A DNA stretch of 64,000 nt, taken from Arthrobacter sp. OAP107 (lineage in GTDB: Bacteria > Actinomycetota > Actinomycetes > Actinomycetales > Micrococcaceae). Location of the stretch: positions 2,418,001 to 2,482,000 of the forward strand of contig NZ_JBEPOK010000001.1 of the NCBI RefSeq assembly GCF_040546765.1. The letters run 5' to 3'. Positions within the stretch are counted from its first letter, which is position 1. The number at the start of each line of letters is the position of its first letter. The translations under genes were made by a program, and so were the position numbers. The notes under the pieces are model-generated. The model was not told where the DNA came from. It saw only the letters and a program-made list of their open reading frames with translations, and ran no database searches. Shown here one piece after another: positions 7,519 through 16,011 of the stretch.

Positions 7519-9510
7519 ATGGTTGAATCCCCGAGTCTGGACGCAGCCCAAGGACCATCCGCCGCTCAGGGATCCGGTACAGCACAGGAATCGGGTGCAC
7601 CGCAGCCATCCGGGGTGTCCCCCACAGGCAACCACCAGCTGTTCGGCACGGTGGCCGGGCAGGCAGGCATGGCGCCGGGAGGCCGGGACTGGAACGAACT
7701 GGAGCAGCGCTTCGACCGCCACTTCCCCGACCTGTCCAGGCTGTTCCGTTCGCTTTACGGATCGCGGCCGGATGTCGAGGAGCAGCTGGCCGCCCTGGCG
7801 TTAGAGATCGCGCGTTCCTGGCAGGAGCGGCCCGCAGACCTGAAGGAACTCGACGCCGGCCGCGAGGGAAATACCGAATGGTTCCAGTCCAACCGGATGC
7901 TCGGCGGCGTCTGCTACGTGGACCGGTATGCGGCCGACCTGGAAGGCGTGCGGGCCCGCGTCCCCTATTTCAAAGAGCTCGGGCTCACCTATCTGCACCT
8001 GATGCCGCTGTTCCTGGCCCCGGAGCCCATGTCCGACGGCGGCTATGCCGTGTCCAGCTACCGCGAGGTCAACCCGAAGCTCGGCACCATGGACCAGCTG
8101 CGGGCGCTCGCCGCCGAACTGCGGGCCAACGGCATCAGCCTGGTGGTGGACTTCATCTTCAACCACACCTCCAACGAACACGAGTGGGCGCAACGGGCGG
8201 CCAATGGCGATCCGCGGTACAGCGACTATTACTGGATCTTCCCGGACCGGGCGATGCCCGACGCGTTCGAGCAGAACGTGCGGGAGATCTTCCCGGAGGA
8301 CCACCCCGGCTCCTTCGTGCAGCTGCCGGACGGCCGGTGGGTCTGGGCCACCTTCCACACCTTCCAATGGGACCTGAACTACTCCAACCCCGAGGTGTTC
8401 CGGGCCATGGCGGGCGAAATGCTGTTCCTGGCCAACCTCGGCGTGGACATCCTGCGGATGGACGCGGTGGCCTTCATCTGGAAGCAGCTCGGAACCTCGT
8501 GCGAAAGCCGGCCCGAGGCGCACACCCTGCTGCGGGCGTTCAACGCGGTCTGCCGGCTCGCCGCGCCGTCGCTGCTGTTCAAGTCCGAGGCGATAGTGCA
8601 CCCGGACGAAGTGGCACTGTACATCGATCCGGCAGAATGCCAGCTCTCCTACAACCCGCTGCAGATGGCGCTGACGTGGGAAGCCCTGGCCACGCGCAAC
8701 GTGTCGCTGCTGGCCCAGGCCCTGGAGCGGCGGCACAACATTGCAGCAGGCACTTCCTGGGTGAACTACGTACGGAGCCATGATGACATCGGCTGGACGT
8801 TCGCCGATGAGGACGCGGCTGAGTTCGGCATCAACGGCTTCGACCACCGCCGGTTCCTGAACTCTTTCTACGTCAACCGTTTCCCCGGCAGCTTCGCCTA
8901 CGGTGTCCCGTTCCAGGACAACCCGCGGACCGGTGACTGCCGCATCTCCGGCACCACGGCGTCGTTGTGCGGCCTTGAGGACGGGTCGGCCGAGGCCATC
9001 CGCCGCGTCCTGCTGACCCATTCGGTGGCCTTCAGCACCGGCGGCATCCCGTTGCTGTACCTGGGCGACGAGGTGGGGCAGCTTAACGATTATGGCTATG
9101 CGCAGGAGGAAGGCCACGAGACGGACAGCCGGTGGGTGCACCGTCCGCAGTTCCCGGCCGAAAAATACGCGAAGCGCCTCGACCCCGCGACACCTGAGGG
9201 GGCGGTGTATGCGGGGCTCCGGCGGCTGGTGGAGGTCCGCGCTGCAACCCCGGAGCTGGCTGGCACCCGCCTCATTCCGTTCACCTCGAACAACCCCGCC
9301 GTGCTGGGGTACCAGCGGCCCGGAGAGGGGACGGTTGTCCTGGCGCTGGCCAACTTCAGTGACGGGCCGCAGGTGGTGGCGGCAGAAACGCTGTCCGGGT
9401 TCGCGGCCGAAGCCTTGGACCTGTTTTCCGAGCAGCCGGTGCGGATCGACGAGGGACTGGTGCTGCTGCCGCAGGACTACACCTGGCTCCGGGTGGTCCC
9501 GGCCCGCTAA
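7519..9510 (+). CDS. Amylosucrase (GH13, subfamily 4)
   Basis: A 663-residue alpha-amylase-superfamily enzyme that fits amylosucrase: it transfers glucose from sucrose onto alpha-1,4-glucan and releases fructose. The catalytic residues align with the known enzyme: nucleophile Asp315 in LRMDAVAF, acid/base Glu357 in FKSEAIV and Asp422 in RSHDDIGWTF. Further matches are VVDFIFNHTSNEHEWA, QWDLNY and GDCRISGTTASL. The first roughly 45 residues are a low-complexity Ala/Ser/Gly/Gln tail. I chose the ATG at 7519, which has GAAGGAGA 8 nt upstream; the reading frame is open back to 7201 but that part overlaps the opposite gene. It opens the alpha-glucan block, with debranching and glycosyltransferase genes downstream. 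Confidence 0.92.
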   Translation: MVESPSLDAAQGPSAAQGSGTAQESGAPQPSGVSPTGNHQLFGTVAGQAGMAPGGRDWNELEQRFDRHFPDLSRLFRSLYGSRPDVEEQLAALALEIARSWQERPADLKELDAGREGNTEWFQSNRMLGGVCYVDRYAADLEGVRARVPYFKELGLTYLHLMPLFLAPEPMSDGGYAVSSYREVNPKLGTMDQLRALAAELRANGISLVVDFIFNHTSNEHEWAQRAANGDPRYSDYYWIFPDRAMPDAFEQNVREIFPEDHPGSFVQLPDGRWVWATFHTFQWDLNYSNPEVFRAMAGEMLFLANLGVDILRMDAVAFIWKQLGTSCESRPEAHTLLRAFNAVCRLAAPSLLFKSEAIVHPDEVALYIDPAECQLSYNPLQMALTWEALATRNVSLLAQALERRHNIAAGTSWVNYVRSHDDIGWTFADEDAAEFGINGFDHRRFLNSFYVNRFPGSFAYGVPFQDNPRTGDCRISGTTASLCGLEDGSAEAIRRVLLTHSVAFSTGGIPLLYLGDEVGQLNDYGYAQEEGHETDSRWVHRPQFPAEKYAKRLDPATPEGAVYAGLRRLVEVRAATPELAGTRLIPFTSNNPAVLGYQRPGEGTVVLALANFSDGPQVVAAETLSGFAAEALDLFSEQPVRIDEGLVLLPQDYTWLRVVPAR

Positions 9511-9584
9511 CTGACCCACTGCGGCTTCATCCAGGCTGACGGCCGGACCGCAGACCTGCCCGCCGGATCGGGCATGATGGAGTC

Positions 9585-10268
9585 ATGCCCACCGCTGACT
9601 CGCCCATCACCATTGCCGTCGGTGACGGCCACGTCTCCGGCTCCTACGCGCGTCCGGCCGATCCGTTCGCAACGCTCGTGCTGGCCCACGGCGCCGGCGC
9701 TGGCATGGAGCATCCGTTCATGCGCGGGTTCACCGGCGCTTTAAACGACGACGGCGTCGCCACCCTGCGCTTCAACTTCCCGTACCGCGAGGCTGGGCGG
9801 AAGTTCCCTGACCGGCCGCCAGCCGCGATCGCCACCTGGCGGGCGGCAATGGCTGAGGCAACCGCCCGGGAAGAATCCGCCGGGGGCACTGAACCGGTGT
9901 GGGCGGCCGGGAAGTCGTTCGGCGGCCGGATGGCGTCCATGGCCGTGGCCGAGGGTATGCAGGCCGCCGGCCTGATCTATCTCGGCTACCCGCTGCACCC
10001 GCCGGGCAAGCCGGAGAAGCTCCGCGATGAGCACCTCTACGGGGTAACTGCCCCGATGCTTTTCCTGCAGGGGACGCGCGACACCTTCGCCACCCGGGAA
10101 CTGCTGGAGGGCGTGGTTGCACGAATCGGGCCCACCGCGACGCTGCAGTGGTGCGAGGGTGGGGACCACTCGTTCGCGGTTGCCGGAAACAAGCGCACCG
10201 CAGAGGACATCGGTGCCTCGCTGGCGGCGCCGGTCGCCGCGTTCATGCGGGCCAACAGCTCCGCCTGA
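9585..10268 (+). CDS. Alpha/beta hydrolase (KANL3/Tex30-like)
   Basis: A 227-residue serine hydrolase fold. The oxyanion-hole region is LAHGAGAGMEHPFM (residues 33-46). The nucleophile is Ser111 in the elbow GKSFGG, the acid is Asp166 in QGTRD and the base is His195 in GGDHSF. The length and the HGAGAG / GKSFGGRM patterns fit the bacterial homologues of KANL3/Tex30, often annotated as dienelactone-hydrolase-like. The substrate is unknown. It lies 74 bp after the amylosucrase gene in the same direction and converges on the EF-G-like gene. Confidence 0.85.
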   Translation: MPTADSPITIAVGDGHVSGSYARPADPFATLVLAHGAGAGMEHPFMRGFTGALNDDGVATLRFNFPYREAGRKFPDRPPAAIATWRAAMAEATAREESAGGTEPVWAAGKSFGGRMASMAVAEGMQAAGLIYLGYPLHPPGKPEKLRDEHLYGVTAPMLFLQGTRDTFATRELLEGVVARIGPTATLQWCEGGDHSFAVAGNKRTAEDIGASLAAPVAAFMRANSSA

Positions 10269-10309
10269 CGCCCGCGCCCGTTGATTCCCGGTCCGGCCGG
10301 CCAGGCACC

Positions 10310-12490
10310 TCAGGCGTTCGCCGCCGCCGGTGCCACGTTGCCCGGGACCGGTTCGTGCCGCAGGTAGCTGCGCCGGAACCGGCCCGTGCCGGCGGTCAGC
10401 GCCCGCAGCTGGACCGCATACCGCAGCAATTCTCCGTCCGGGACCTCGGCGGTGACCTCCGTGAAATCCCCGCCGGACGACGTCGTGCCTGTGAGCCTGC
10501 CACGGCGCGACGACAGGTCGCTCATCACGGCCCCCACGTATTCGTCCGGGATGCTGATAGTGACCGAAGAGACCGGCTCCAGCAGCTGGATGCGGCCGGC
10601 GGCAGCGGCCTCGCGCAGGGCAAGCGCGCCGGCGGACTGGAACGCGGCGTCCGAGGAGTCAACGCTGTGGGCCTTGCCGCCCACCAGGGTCACACGGATG
10701 TCCACCACCGGGAAGCCGGCGGAAACGCCTTTTTGCATCTGCGCCCGCACGCCCTTCTCCACAGAGCCAATGAACTGGTTCGGCACCACACCGCCCACGG
10801 TCTTGTCCACAAACTCGAAGCCCGCGCCCCGGTCAAGCGCCTCCACCTCGATGTCGCAGATCGCGTACTGGCCGTGGCCGCCGGACTGCTTGACGTAGCG
10901 CCCGTGCCCCGCGGCCGGCGCGGCGAAGGTCTCCCGCAGCGGCGTCACCACGGGCACGGTCTGCAGCTTCACGCCCTGGTCCCGCAGCCGGTCCAGGATC
11001 ACCTCGCCGTGCGCCTCACCCATGCACCACAGGATCAGCTGATGGGTTTCCGAGTTTCGTTCCACCCGGAGGGTCGGGTCGCCGGCGGCCACCTTGCCCA
11101 GGCTCTTGGCCAGGGCGTCCTCGTCGCTGCGGGTGGCGGCCTCGACGGCGACCGGCATGAGCGGCTCCGGCATGTCCCACGCGGTGATCAGCAGCGGGGC
11201 GTCCTTCGCGGACACGGTATCGCCAGTCTCGGCGCTGCCCAGCTTGGTGATGGCGCAGATGTCGCCGGCCACGCTGAACGGGACGGGCTTCAAGCTGGCC
11301 CCCATTGGGGAATAGAGGTGGGTGAGGCGCTCGTCGCTGTCGTGGTCCTCATGGCCCCGTTCGGCCAGGCCGCGGCCGCTGACGTGCACGGCCGAATCCT
11401 CGCGCAGCGTGCCGGAGAAGACGCGCACCAGGCAGACCCGTCCCAGGAACGGGTCCATGGTGGTGCGGACCACCTCACCGGCCAGGGGCCCGTCGGGGTC
11501 ACAGGACAACGGCCCGGCCGGTTCCCCGGAGAGGTCCGTCACGTCCGGGACGGCACGCTCCAAGGGGGTCGGGAAAGCTCTGGTCAGCATGTCCAGCAGC
11601 TCCGTGATCCCAAGGCCCGTTTCCGCCGAGGTAGGCAGGACGGGGAAGAACGATCCGCGCGCCACAGCCGTTTCGAGGTCGCCCACCAGGACATCGACGT
11701 CGATGTCCTCCCCGCCAAGGTAGCGGTCCATCAGGGACTCATCCTCGCTCTCGGAGATGATGCCCTCGATCAGTGTGCCCCGCTCGGACTCGGCGGCGGC
11801 GAGCTCATCGGCGCTGGCGTCCCGGACCGCTGGTTCCGGGGATTCGCCGTCGTACTCCGACACCTGACCTGAGAGAAGCCCCAGCAGTCCCGTCACGCCG
11901 CCATTCCCGCTGACCGGCAGGTAGGCGGGCACCACCGACTGGCCGAAGGCGCCCTGGCAGGCGGCCAGGGCGGCGTCGAAATTCGCCCGCGGGTGGTCAA
12001 GCCGGCTGACCACCACGGCCCGCGGCGTATCCAGTTGGGCGCACTCTGCCCACAGCGCGGTGGTGGCGGCGTCGATGCCGTCCACGGCCGACACCACGAA
12101 CAGTGCCGCGTCTGCGGCGCGCAACCCGGCCCGCAGCTCGCCGGTGAAGTCCCCGTAGCCCGGAGTGTCCAGCAGGTTCACCTTAACGCCGTCGTAAATC
12201 AGCGGCGCCACGGACAGGACCACGGAGCGCTGCTGGTGGATCTCGGACGGTTCCGCATCGCTGACCGTGTTGCCGTCGACAATGGAACCCATCCGCGGGA
12301 TGGCTCCGGCGGCGGCGAGAAGCGCCTCGAGGAGCATGGTCTTGCCGGCTCCGGAGTGCCCCACGAGCGCGACGTTGCGGATGCCCTCCGGCTTGTCCAC
12401 CGGTGCTCCGGCGGACGCGTCCGCCCGCCGGAGATCGGAACTGCCTCGGCCGGGGCCCTTGCCCCGGCCATTAGTACCTCTTGCCGACAT
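10310..12490 (-). CDS. Elongation factor G-like translational GTPase (FusA2 type)
   Basis: A 726-residue protein with EF-G domain order: a GTPase domain with P-loop GHSGAGKT (residues 44-51) and G3 DTPGYGDF, then domains II, III, IV and V through to about residue 700. It belongs to the EF-G-like group found beside true EF-G in actinobacteria, whose function is poorly defined. The G4 element, normally NKxD, reads SRLD here. I chose the ATG at 12490 because GGGAG precedes it at good spacing; the frame stays open to 12823 but that stretch overlaps the divergent gene's promoter and lacks homology. True EF-G sits in the rpsL-rpsG-tuf locus, which is not in this window. Confidence 0.9.
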   Translation of the reverse strand: MSARGTNGRGKGPGRGSSDLRRADASAGAPVDKPEGIRNVALVGHSGAGKTMLLEALLAAAGAIPRMGSIVDGNTVSDAEPSEIHQQRSVVLSVAPLIYDGVKVNLLDTPGYGDFTGELRAGLRAADAALFVVSAVDGIDAATTALWAECAQLDTPRAVVVSRLDHPRANFDAALAACQGAFGQSVVPAYLPVSGNGGVTGLLGLLSGQVSEYDGESPEPAVRDASADELAAAESERGTLIEGIISESEDESLMDRYLGGEDIDVDVLVGDLETAVARGSFFPVLPTSAETGLGITELLDMLTRAFPTPLERAVPDVTDLSGEPAGPLSCDPDGPLAGEVVRTTMDPFLGRVCLVRVFSGTLREDSAVHVSGRGLAERGHEDHDSDERLTHLYSPMGASLKPVPFSVAGDICAITKLGSAETGDTVSAKDAPLLITAWDMPEPLMPVAVEAATRSDEDALAKSLGKVAAGDPTLRVERNSETHQLILWCMGEAHGEVILDRLRDQGVKLQTVPVVTPLRETFAAPAAGHGRYVKQSGGHGQYAICDIEVEALDRGAGFEFVDKTVGGVVPNQFIGSVEKGVRAQMQKGVSAGFPVVDIRVTLVGGKAHSVDSSDAAFQSAGALALREAAAAGRIQLLEPVSSVTISIPDEYVGAVMSDLSSRRGRLTGTTSSGGDFTEVTAEVPDGELLRYAVQLRALTAGTGRFRRSYLRHEPVPGNVAPAAANA

Positions 12491-12740
12491 GACCATCTCC
12501 CGGCTTGCTAGTCGTAAGCCGCCAAGCGGCCTTAGTAAGAAGATTCGACACCTAAAGCTGCTGATCAGCAAGGGGTCCGGGCGCCATACCGCGAGTCCGA
12601 CGGGCGCGGCGGGGCCGCTCCCGCCCCCGGCCGCGCCGGCAGGGAATAACCGTTGCGGCGTCATCACGGTAGGGGGACGATGGATAAGGTGGCCGCACAG
12701 GCCGGCCCATGCCATCCGACTAGTCGCCAGGGAGCAGTCG

Positions 12741-14870
12741 ATGAGTGCGTGGAATGAAAATATCGGTGCTGGATCATCCGGACTGACAGCAGTGACCGTG
12801 GTGGAAGGCTCGTCCTTTTGCATCTCGGCCGAGAGCGGGGACGTGCTTCCCGGCCAGCCGCAGGGCGCCTTTTACCAGGACACCCGGATTCTGTCCCGCT
12901 GGCAGTTGACCGTCGACGGCGTTCCTCTCGAGCCGCTGTCAGGCCAGACCCGTGAGCCCTACCGGGCGGTCTTCGTCGGCAGGCCCCGCGGGGCCAACGG
13001 TGCGGTGGAGAGCCCGCTGGTGGTGGAACACAGCCGGCAGGTCGGGCCCGGCCTGCGTGACGACATCAAGATCCACAACTATTCGGAACAGCCGCGGACC
13101 TGCCGGATCCAGATCCGGGTGGATGCAGACCTGAGCGACCTGTTCGACGTCAAAGGCGGAAAGGTGGTGCCGTCCGCGGAGCACAGCCGCAAGGTCCGGG
13201 CCGACGCCCTGCAGATTGACGCCATCCGTAACGGCGTCCACCGCGGGGTGGTCATCAGCGCGGAGGGCGCTGCGATCTCCGAGGATTCCCTGACGTTCGA
13301 CGCCGAACTGGCACCGCGTGGCTTGTGGACTGCCACCGTGCTCACCACACCCCTGATTGACGGCACGGGACCGGAACAGCCGTTCACGCATGAGTCGGCT
13401 CCGCACGTGGGCGCCCAGCGCTACGCCGCCTGGGAGGAACATGTTCCCCGGCTGACCGTGACGGACAAGAACGTGGAGAAGGTCCTCACCCGCAGCCAGG
13501 AGGATCTTGGTGCCCTCCGGATTTTCGATCCCGACCACCCGGAGCGGGCAGCAGTGGCCGCCGGCGCCCCCTGGTTCATGGCACTCTTCGGCAGGGACTC
13601 CATCCTGTCCTCCTACATGGCGCTGCCCGTGGATCCGAAGCTGGCCGCGGGGACCCTCCAGACGCTGGCCTCACTGCAGGGCGAGAAGGTTGACCCGGAC
13701 ACCGAGGAGGAGCCAGGGAGGATCCTGCACGAGGTGCGGCTGGGCGTCACCGCCGGACTCGCACTCGGCGGCAGCCAGGCGTACTACGGAACCGCGGATG
13801 CGACGCCCCTGTTCGTGTCGCTGCTGGCGGAACTGGGACGCTGGGGGCTGGCGGGCGACCTGCTGGACTCGCTCCTGCCACACGCCGACCGGGCGCTGGA
13901 TTGGGTGGAGCACTACGGCGACCGGGACAGCGACGGCTTCGTGGAGTACCAGCGCGCCAACGAGCACGGGCTGCTAAACCAGGGCTGGAAGGACTCCTGG
14001 GACGGCATCAACTTCGCTGACGGCCGGATGGCGGAGGCTCCGATCGCACTGTGTGAGGTGCAGGGCTACGTCTACAGCGCCTACTTGGGACGCGCGCTGC
14101 TCGCCCAGCAGCTGGGCGACGAGGAGACCGCGAGCAAGTGGAACCGCCGCGCTGCCGATATCAAGGCAGAGTTCAACGAGAAGTTCTGGCTCCCGGAGCG
14201 GGGATACTTCGCCGTGGCCCTGGACAAGGACAAGCGCCCGGTGGATGCCTGTACCTCCAACATGGGACACTGCCTCTGGGTGGGCATCGTCGACGCGGAC
14301 AAGGCACCCCTGGTGGCAGAGCGGCTCATGTCGCCGGAGATGTTCACGGGATGGGGAATCCGGACGCTTGCCTCTGACATGGGCGCCTACAACCCCGTCA
14401 GCTACCACAACGGTTCGGTGTGGCCCCACGACACTGCATTGATCGCCGGCGGACTCATGCGGTACGGGTTCGTCGAGGAGGCCACACGGGTTGCCACGGG
14501 CCTGTTCGACGCAGCCGAGCTGTTCGACGGGCGGCTGCCGGAACTCTTCTGCGGATTCTCCCGGGACGATTTCCCCGATCCCGTGCCCTTCCCCACATCC
14601 TGCTCGCCGCAGGCCTGGGCCTCGGCGGCGCCGGTGCACCTGATGCGGACCCTTCTCCGCTTCGATCCCCTGCTTCCCCGCGAGGAGGTCTGCCTGGCCC
14701 CGGTTCTGCCCGCCGGGTTCGGCAGCTTCCGCGCCGATAACGTGCAGATGGATCATTCCCGGATCACCCTGAGCGCCACCGGTAGCGAGGGTTCCATTGA
14801 GGGCCTGCCGCAGGGCATGATCGTGCTCAACCAGCCCCGGCCGCCGCTGGAGCGGCTGATGGCGCCGTAA
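12741..14870 (+). CDS. Glycogen-debranching-type amylo-alpha-1,6-glucosidase (GDE_N_bis family), copy 1
   Basis: A 709-residue cytoplasmic protein. The N-terminal GDE_N_bis-type domain (about residues 10-215) starts at VVEGSSFCIS and includes GAFYQDTRILSRW. The C-terminal (alpha/alpha)6 glucosidase domain contains GAPWFMALFGRDS, LLNQGWKDSWDG, DACTSNMGHCLW and NGSVWPHD. The family hydrolyses alpha-1,6 branches or related glucosides; the exact substrate is unproven. The ATG at 12741 is preceded by AGGGAG; the frame is open to 12267 but only across the divergent EF-G-like gene. It is followed after 77 bp by a glycosyltransferase gene. A close paralogue lies at 25664-27820. Confidence 0.87.
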   Translation: MSAWNENIGAGSSGLTAVTVVEGSSFCISAESGDVLPGQPQGAFYQDTRILSRWQLTVDGVPLEPLSGQTREPYRAVFVGRPRGANGAVESPLVVEHSRQVGPGLRDDIKIHNYSEQPRTCRIQIRVDADLSDLFDVKGGKVVPSAEHSRKVRADALQIDAIRNGVHRGVVISAEGAAISEDSLTFDAELAPRGLWTATVLTTPLIDGTGPEQPFTHESAPHVGAQRYAAWEEHVPRLTVTDKNVEKVLTRSQEDLGALRIFDPDHPERAAVAAGAPWFMALFGRDSILSSYMALPVDPKLAAGTLQTLASLQGEKVDPDTEEEPGRILHEVRLGVTAGLALGGSQAYYGTADATPLFVSLLAELGRWGLAGDLLDSLLPHADRALDWVEHYGDRDSDGFVEYQRANEHGLLNQGWKDSWDGINFADGRMAEAPIALCEVQGYVYSAYLGRALLAQQLGDEETASKWNRRAADIKAEFNEKFWLPERGYFAVALDKDKRPVDACTSNMGHCLWVGIVDADKAPLVAERLMSPEMFTGWGIRTLASDMGAYNPVSYHNGSVWPHDTALIAGGLMRYGFVEEATRVATGLFDAAELFDGRLPELFCGFSRDDFPDPVPFPTSCSPQAWASAAPVHLMRTLLRFDPLLPREEVCLAPVLPAGFGSFRADNVQMDHSRITLSATGSEGSIEGLPQGMIVLNQPRPPLERLMAP

Positions 14871-14947
14871 CTGCCGGTCCCACCCACAACTGAATGGTCT
14901 CAGTAATAAATCGGTCTCAGTACATCCGGACGACAAGGGAGCTGCTG

Positions 14948-15979
14948 ATGCGTATCGGTTTAATTGCGGGGCCTTGGTACCCGATTCCCCCGGCCGGTTA
15001 CGGAGGCATCGAACTGGTGGTCGACGCCTTGGCCAGGGGCTTCACCAGGGCGGGCCATGAGGTGCTGCTCGCCGCCGCCTCGGACAGCACCTGCCCGGTG
15101 GAACGGCTCCCCGGGATGCGTTCCTCCGAACCTGACTTCGTTGGCTTCACCTCCTCGGAGCTCAGCCACGTCATCAACGCGTATGCCGGGATGGACGGCA
15201 TGGTGGACCTGGTCCATGACCACACGCTGGCCGGCCCGCTCTACCGGGGCCGGCCGGAGGGACTGCCCGTCGTGACAACCATTCACAGCGATCTGTCCCC
15301 TTCGTTCGCCGCCGTTTATGGCGCAGCCGCCCGGGACACAACCCTGATCGCCATCTCCAAAAGCCAGGTCAGCAGCGTGCTGGCGGACCGCGTCGCGGCC
15401 ATCATCCCCCATGGCATGGAGGTGGCCGCTGTTCCGATAGGGCACGGACAGGGCGGTTATGCGTGTTTCCTTGGCCGGATGTGCCCCGACAAAGGCGTAC
15501 TGGAGGCCATCAACGTGGCCCAACTGGCCGGAATTCCGCTGCGGATCGCGGCAAAGATGCGGGAACCCGCCGAAGTGCAGTACTACCACGATGTCGTGAA
15601 ACCGCTGCAGGGTCCGGACGTGGAGTTCCTGGGCGAGGTGGGCGGCGCGGACAAGTATGAACTGCTCGGACAAGCCATCGCCCTGCTCAATCCGATCCAG
15701 TGGATGGAGCCGTTCGGGCTGGTGATGATCGAGGCGATGGCCACCGGCACACCCGTCGTAGCCACCCCGATGGGCTCAGCCCCGGAAATCGTTGACGACG
15801 GCGTGAGCGGCTACCTGGCTTCCTCGCCGGAAGACCTGGCGGGCCTTCTACAACGCGCGGCGGACCTGGACCGCGGGGCAGTCCGGGCACAGGCTGAAGA
15901 CCGTTTCAGCACCGAACGCATGGTGGATGCCCATCTGGCCCTGTACGCCCGGCTAACCGGTGTGCCGTCCGCCCGGTAG
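14948..15979 (+). CDS. Glycosyltransferase, GT4 family
   Basis: A 343-residue GT-B glycosyltransferase. The acceptor-side start MRIGLIAGPWYPIPP and GGIELVVDALARGF motif are typical of GT4, and the C-terminal donor site is EPFGLVMIEAMATGTPVVA with the two conserved glutamates. Donor and acceptor cannot be told from sequence. Being 77 bp behind a debranching enzyme suggests a role in alpha-glucan or trehalose-like metabolism. The ATG at 14948 has AAGGGAG upstream; an in-frame ATG at 14894 would add 18 non-conserved residues. It converges on hrpB. Confidence 0.87.
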   Translation: MRIGLIAGPWYPIPPAGYGGIELVVDALARGFTRAGHEVLLAAASDSTCPVERLPGMRSSEPDFVGFTSSELSHVINAYAGMDGMVDLVHDHTLAGPLYRGRPEGLPVVTTIHSDLSPSFAAVYGAAARDTTLIAISKSQVSSVLADRVAAIIPHGMEVAAVPIGHGQGGYACFLGRMCPDKGVLEAINVAQLAGIPLRIAAKMREPAEVQYYHDVVKPLQGPDVEFLGEVGGADKYELLGQAIALLNPIQWMEPFGLVMIEAMATGTPVVATPMGSAPEIVDDGVSGYLASSPEDLAGLLQRAADLDRGAVRAQAEDRFSTERMVDAHLALYARLTGVPSAR

Positions 15980-16011
15980 TCAACTCGGCACCATTTGGTG
16001 CAGCGCGTCGG

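Noticed and set aside
7801..9519. 572-codon antisense frame opposite amylosucrase
   Set aside because: Same composition artefact; the sense strand has complete catalytic motifs.
12267..12740. N-terminal extension of the debranching-enzyme frame into the EF-G-like gene
   Set aside because: It overlaps the divergent gene antisense and has no family similarity; the start at 12741 has its own ribosome site.
15988..16001. Short GCACC/GGTGC hairpin between the convergent GT4 and hrpB genes
   Set aside because: The stem is only 5 bp, too short to call a terminator.
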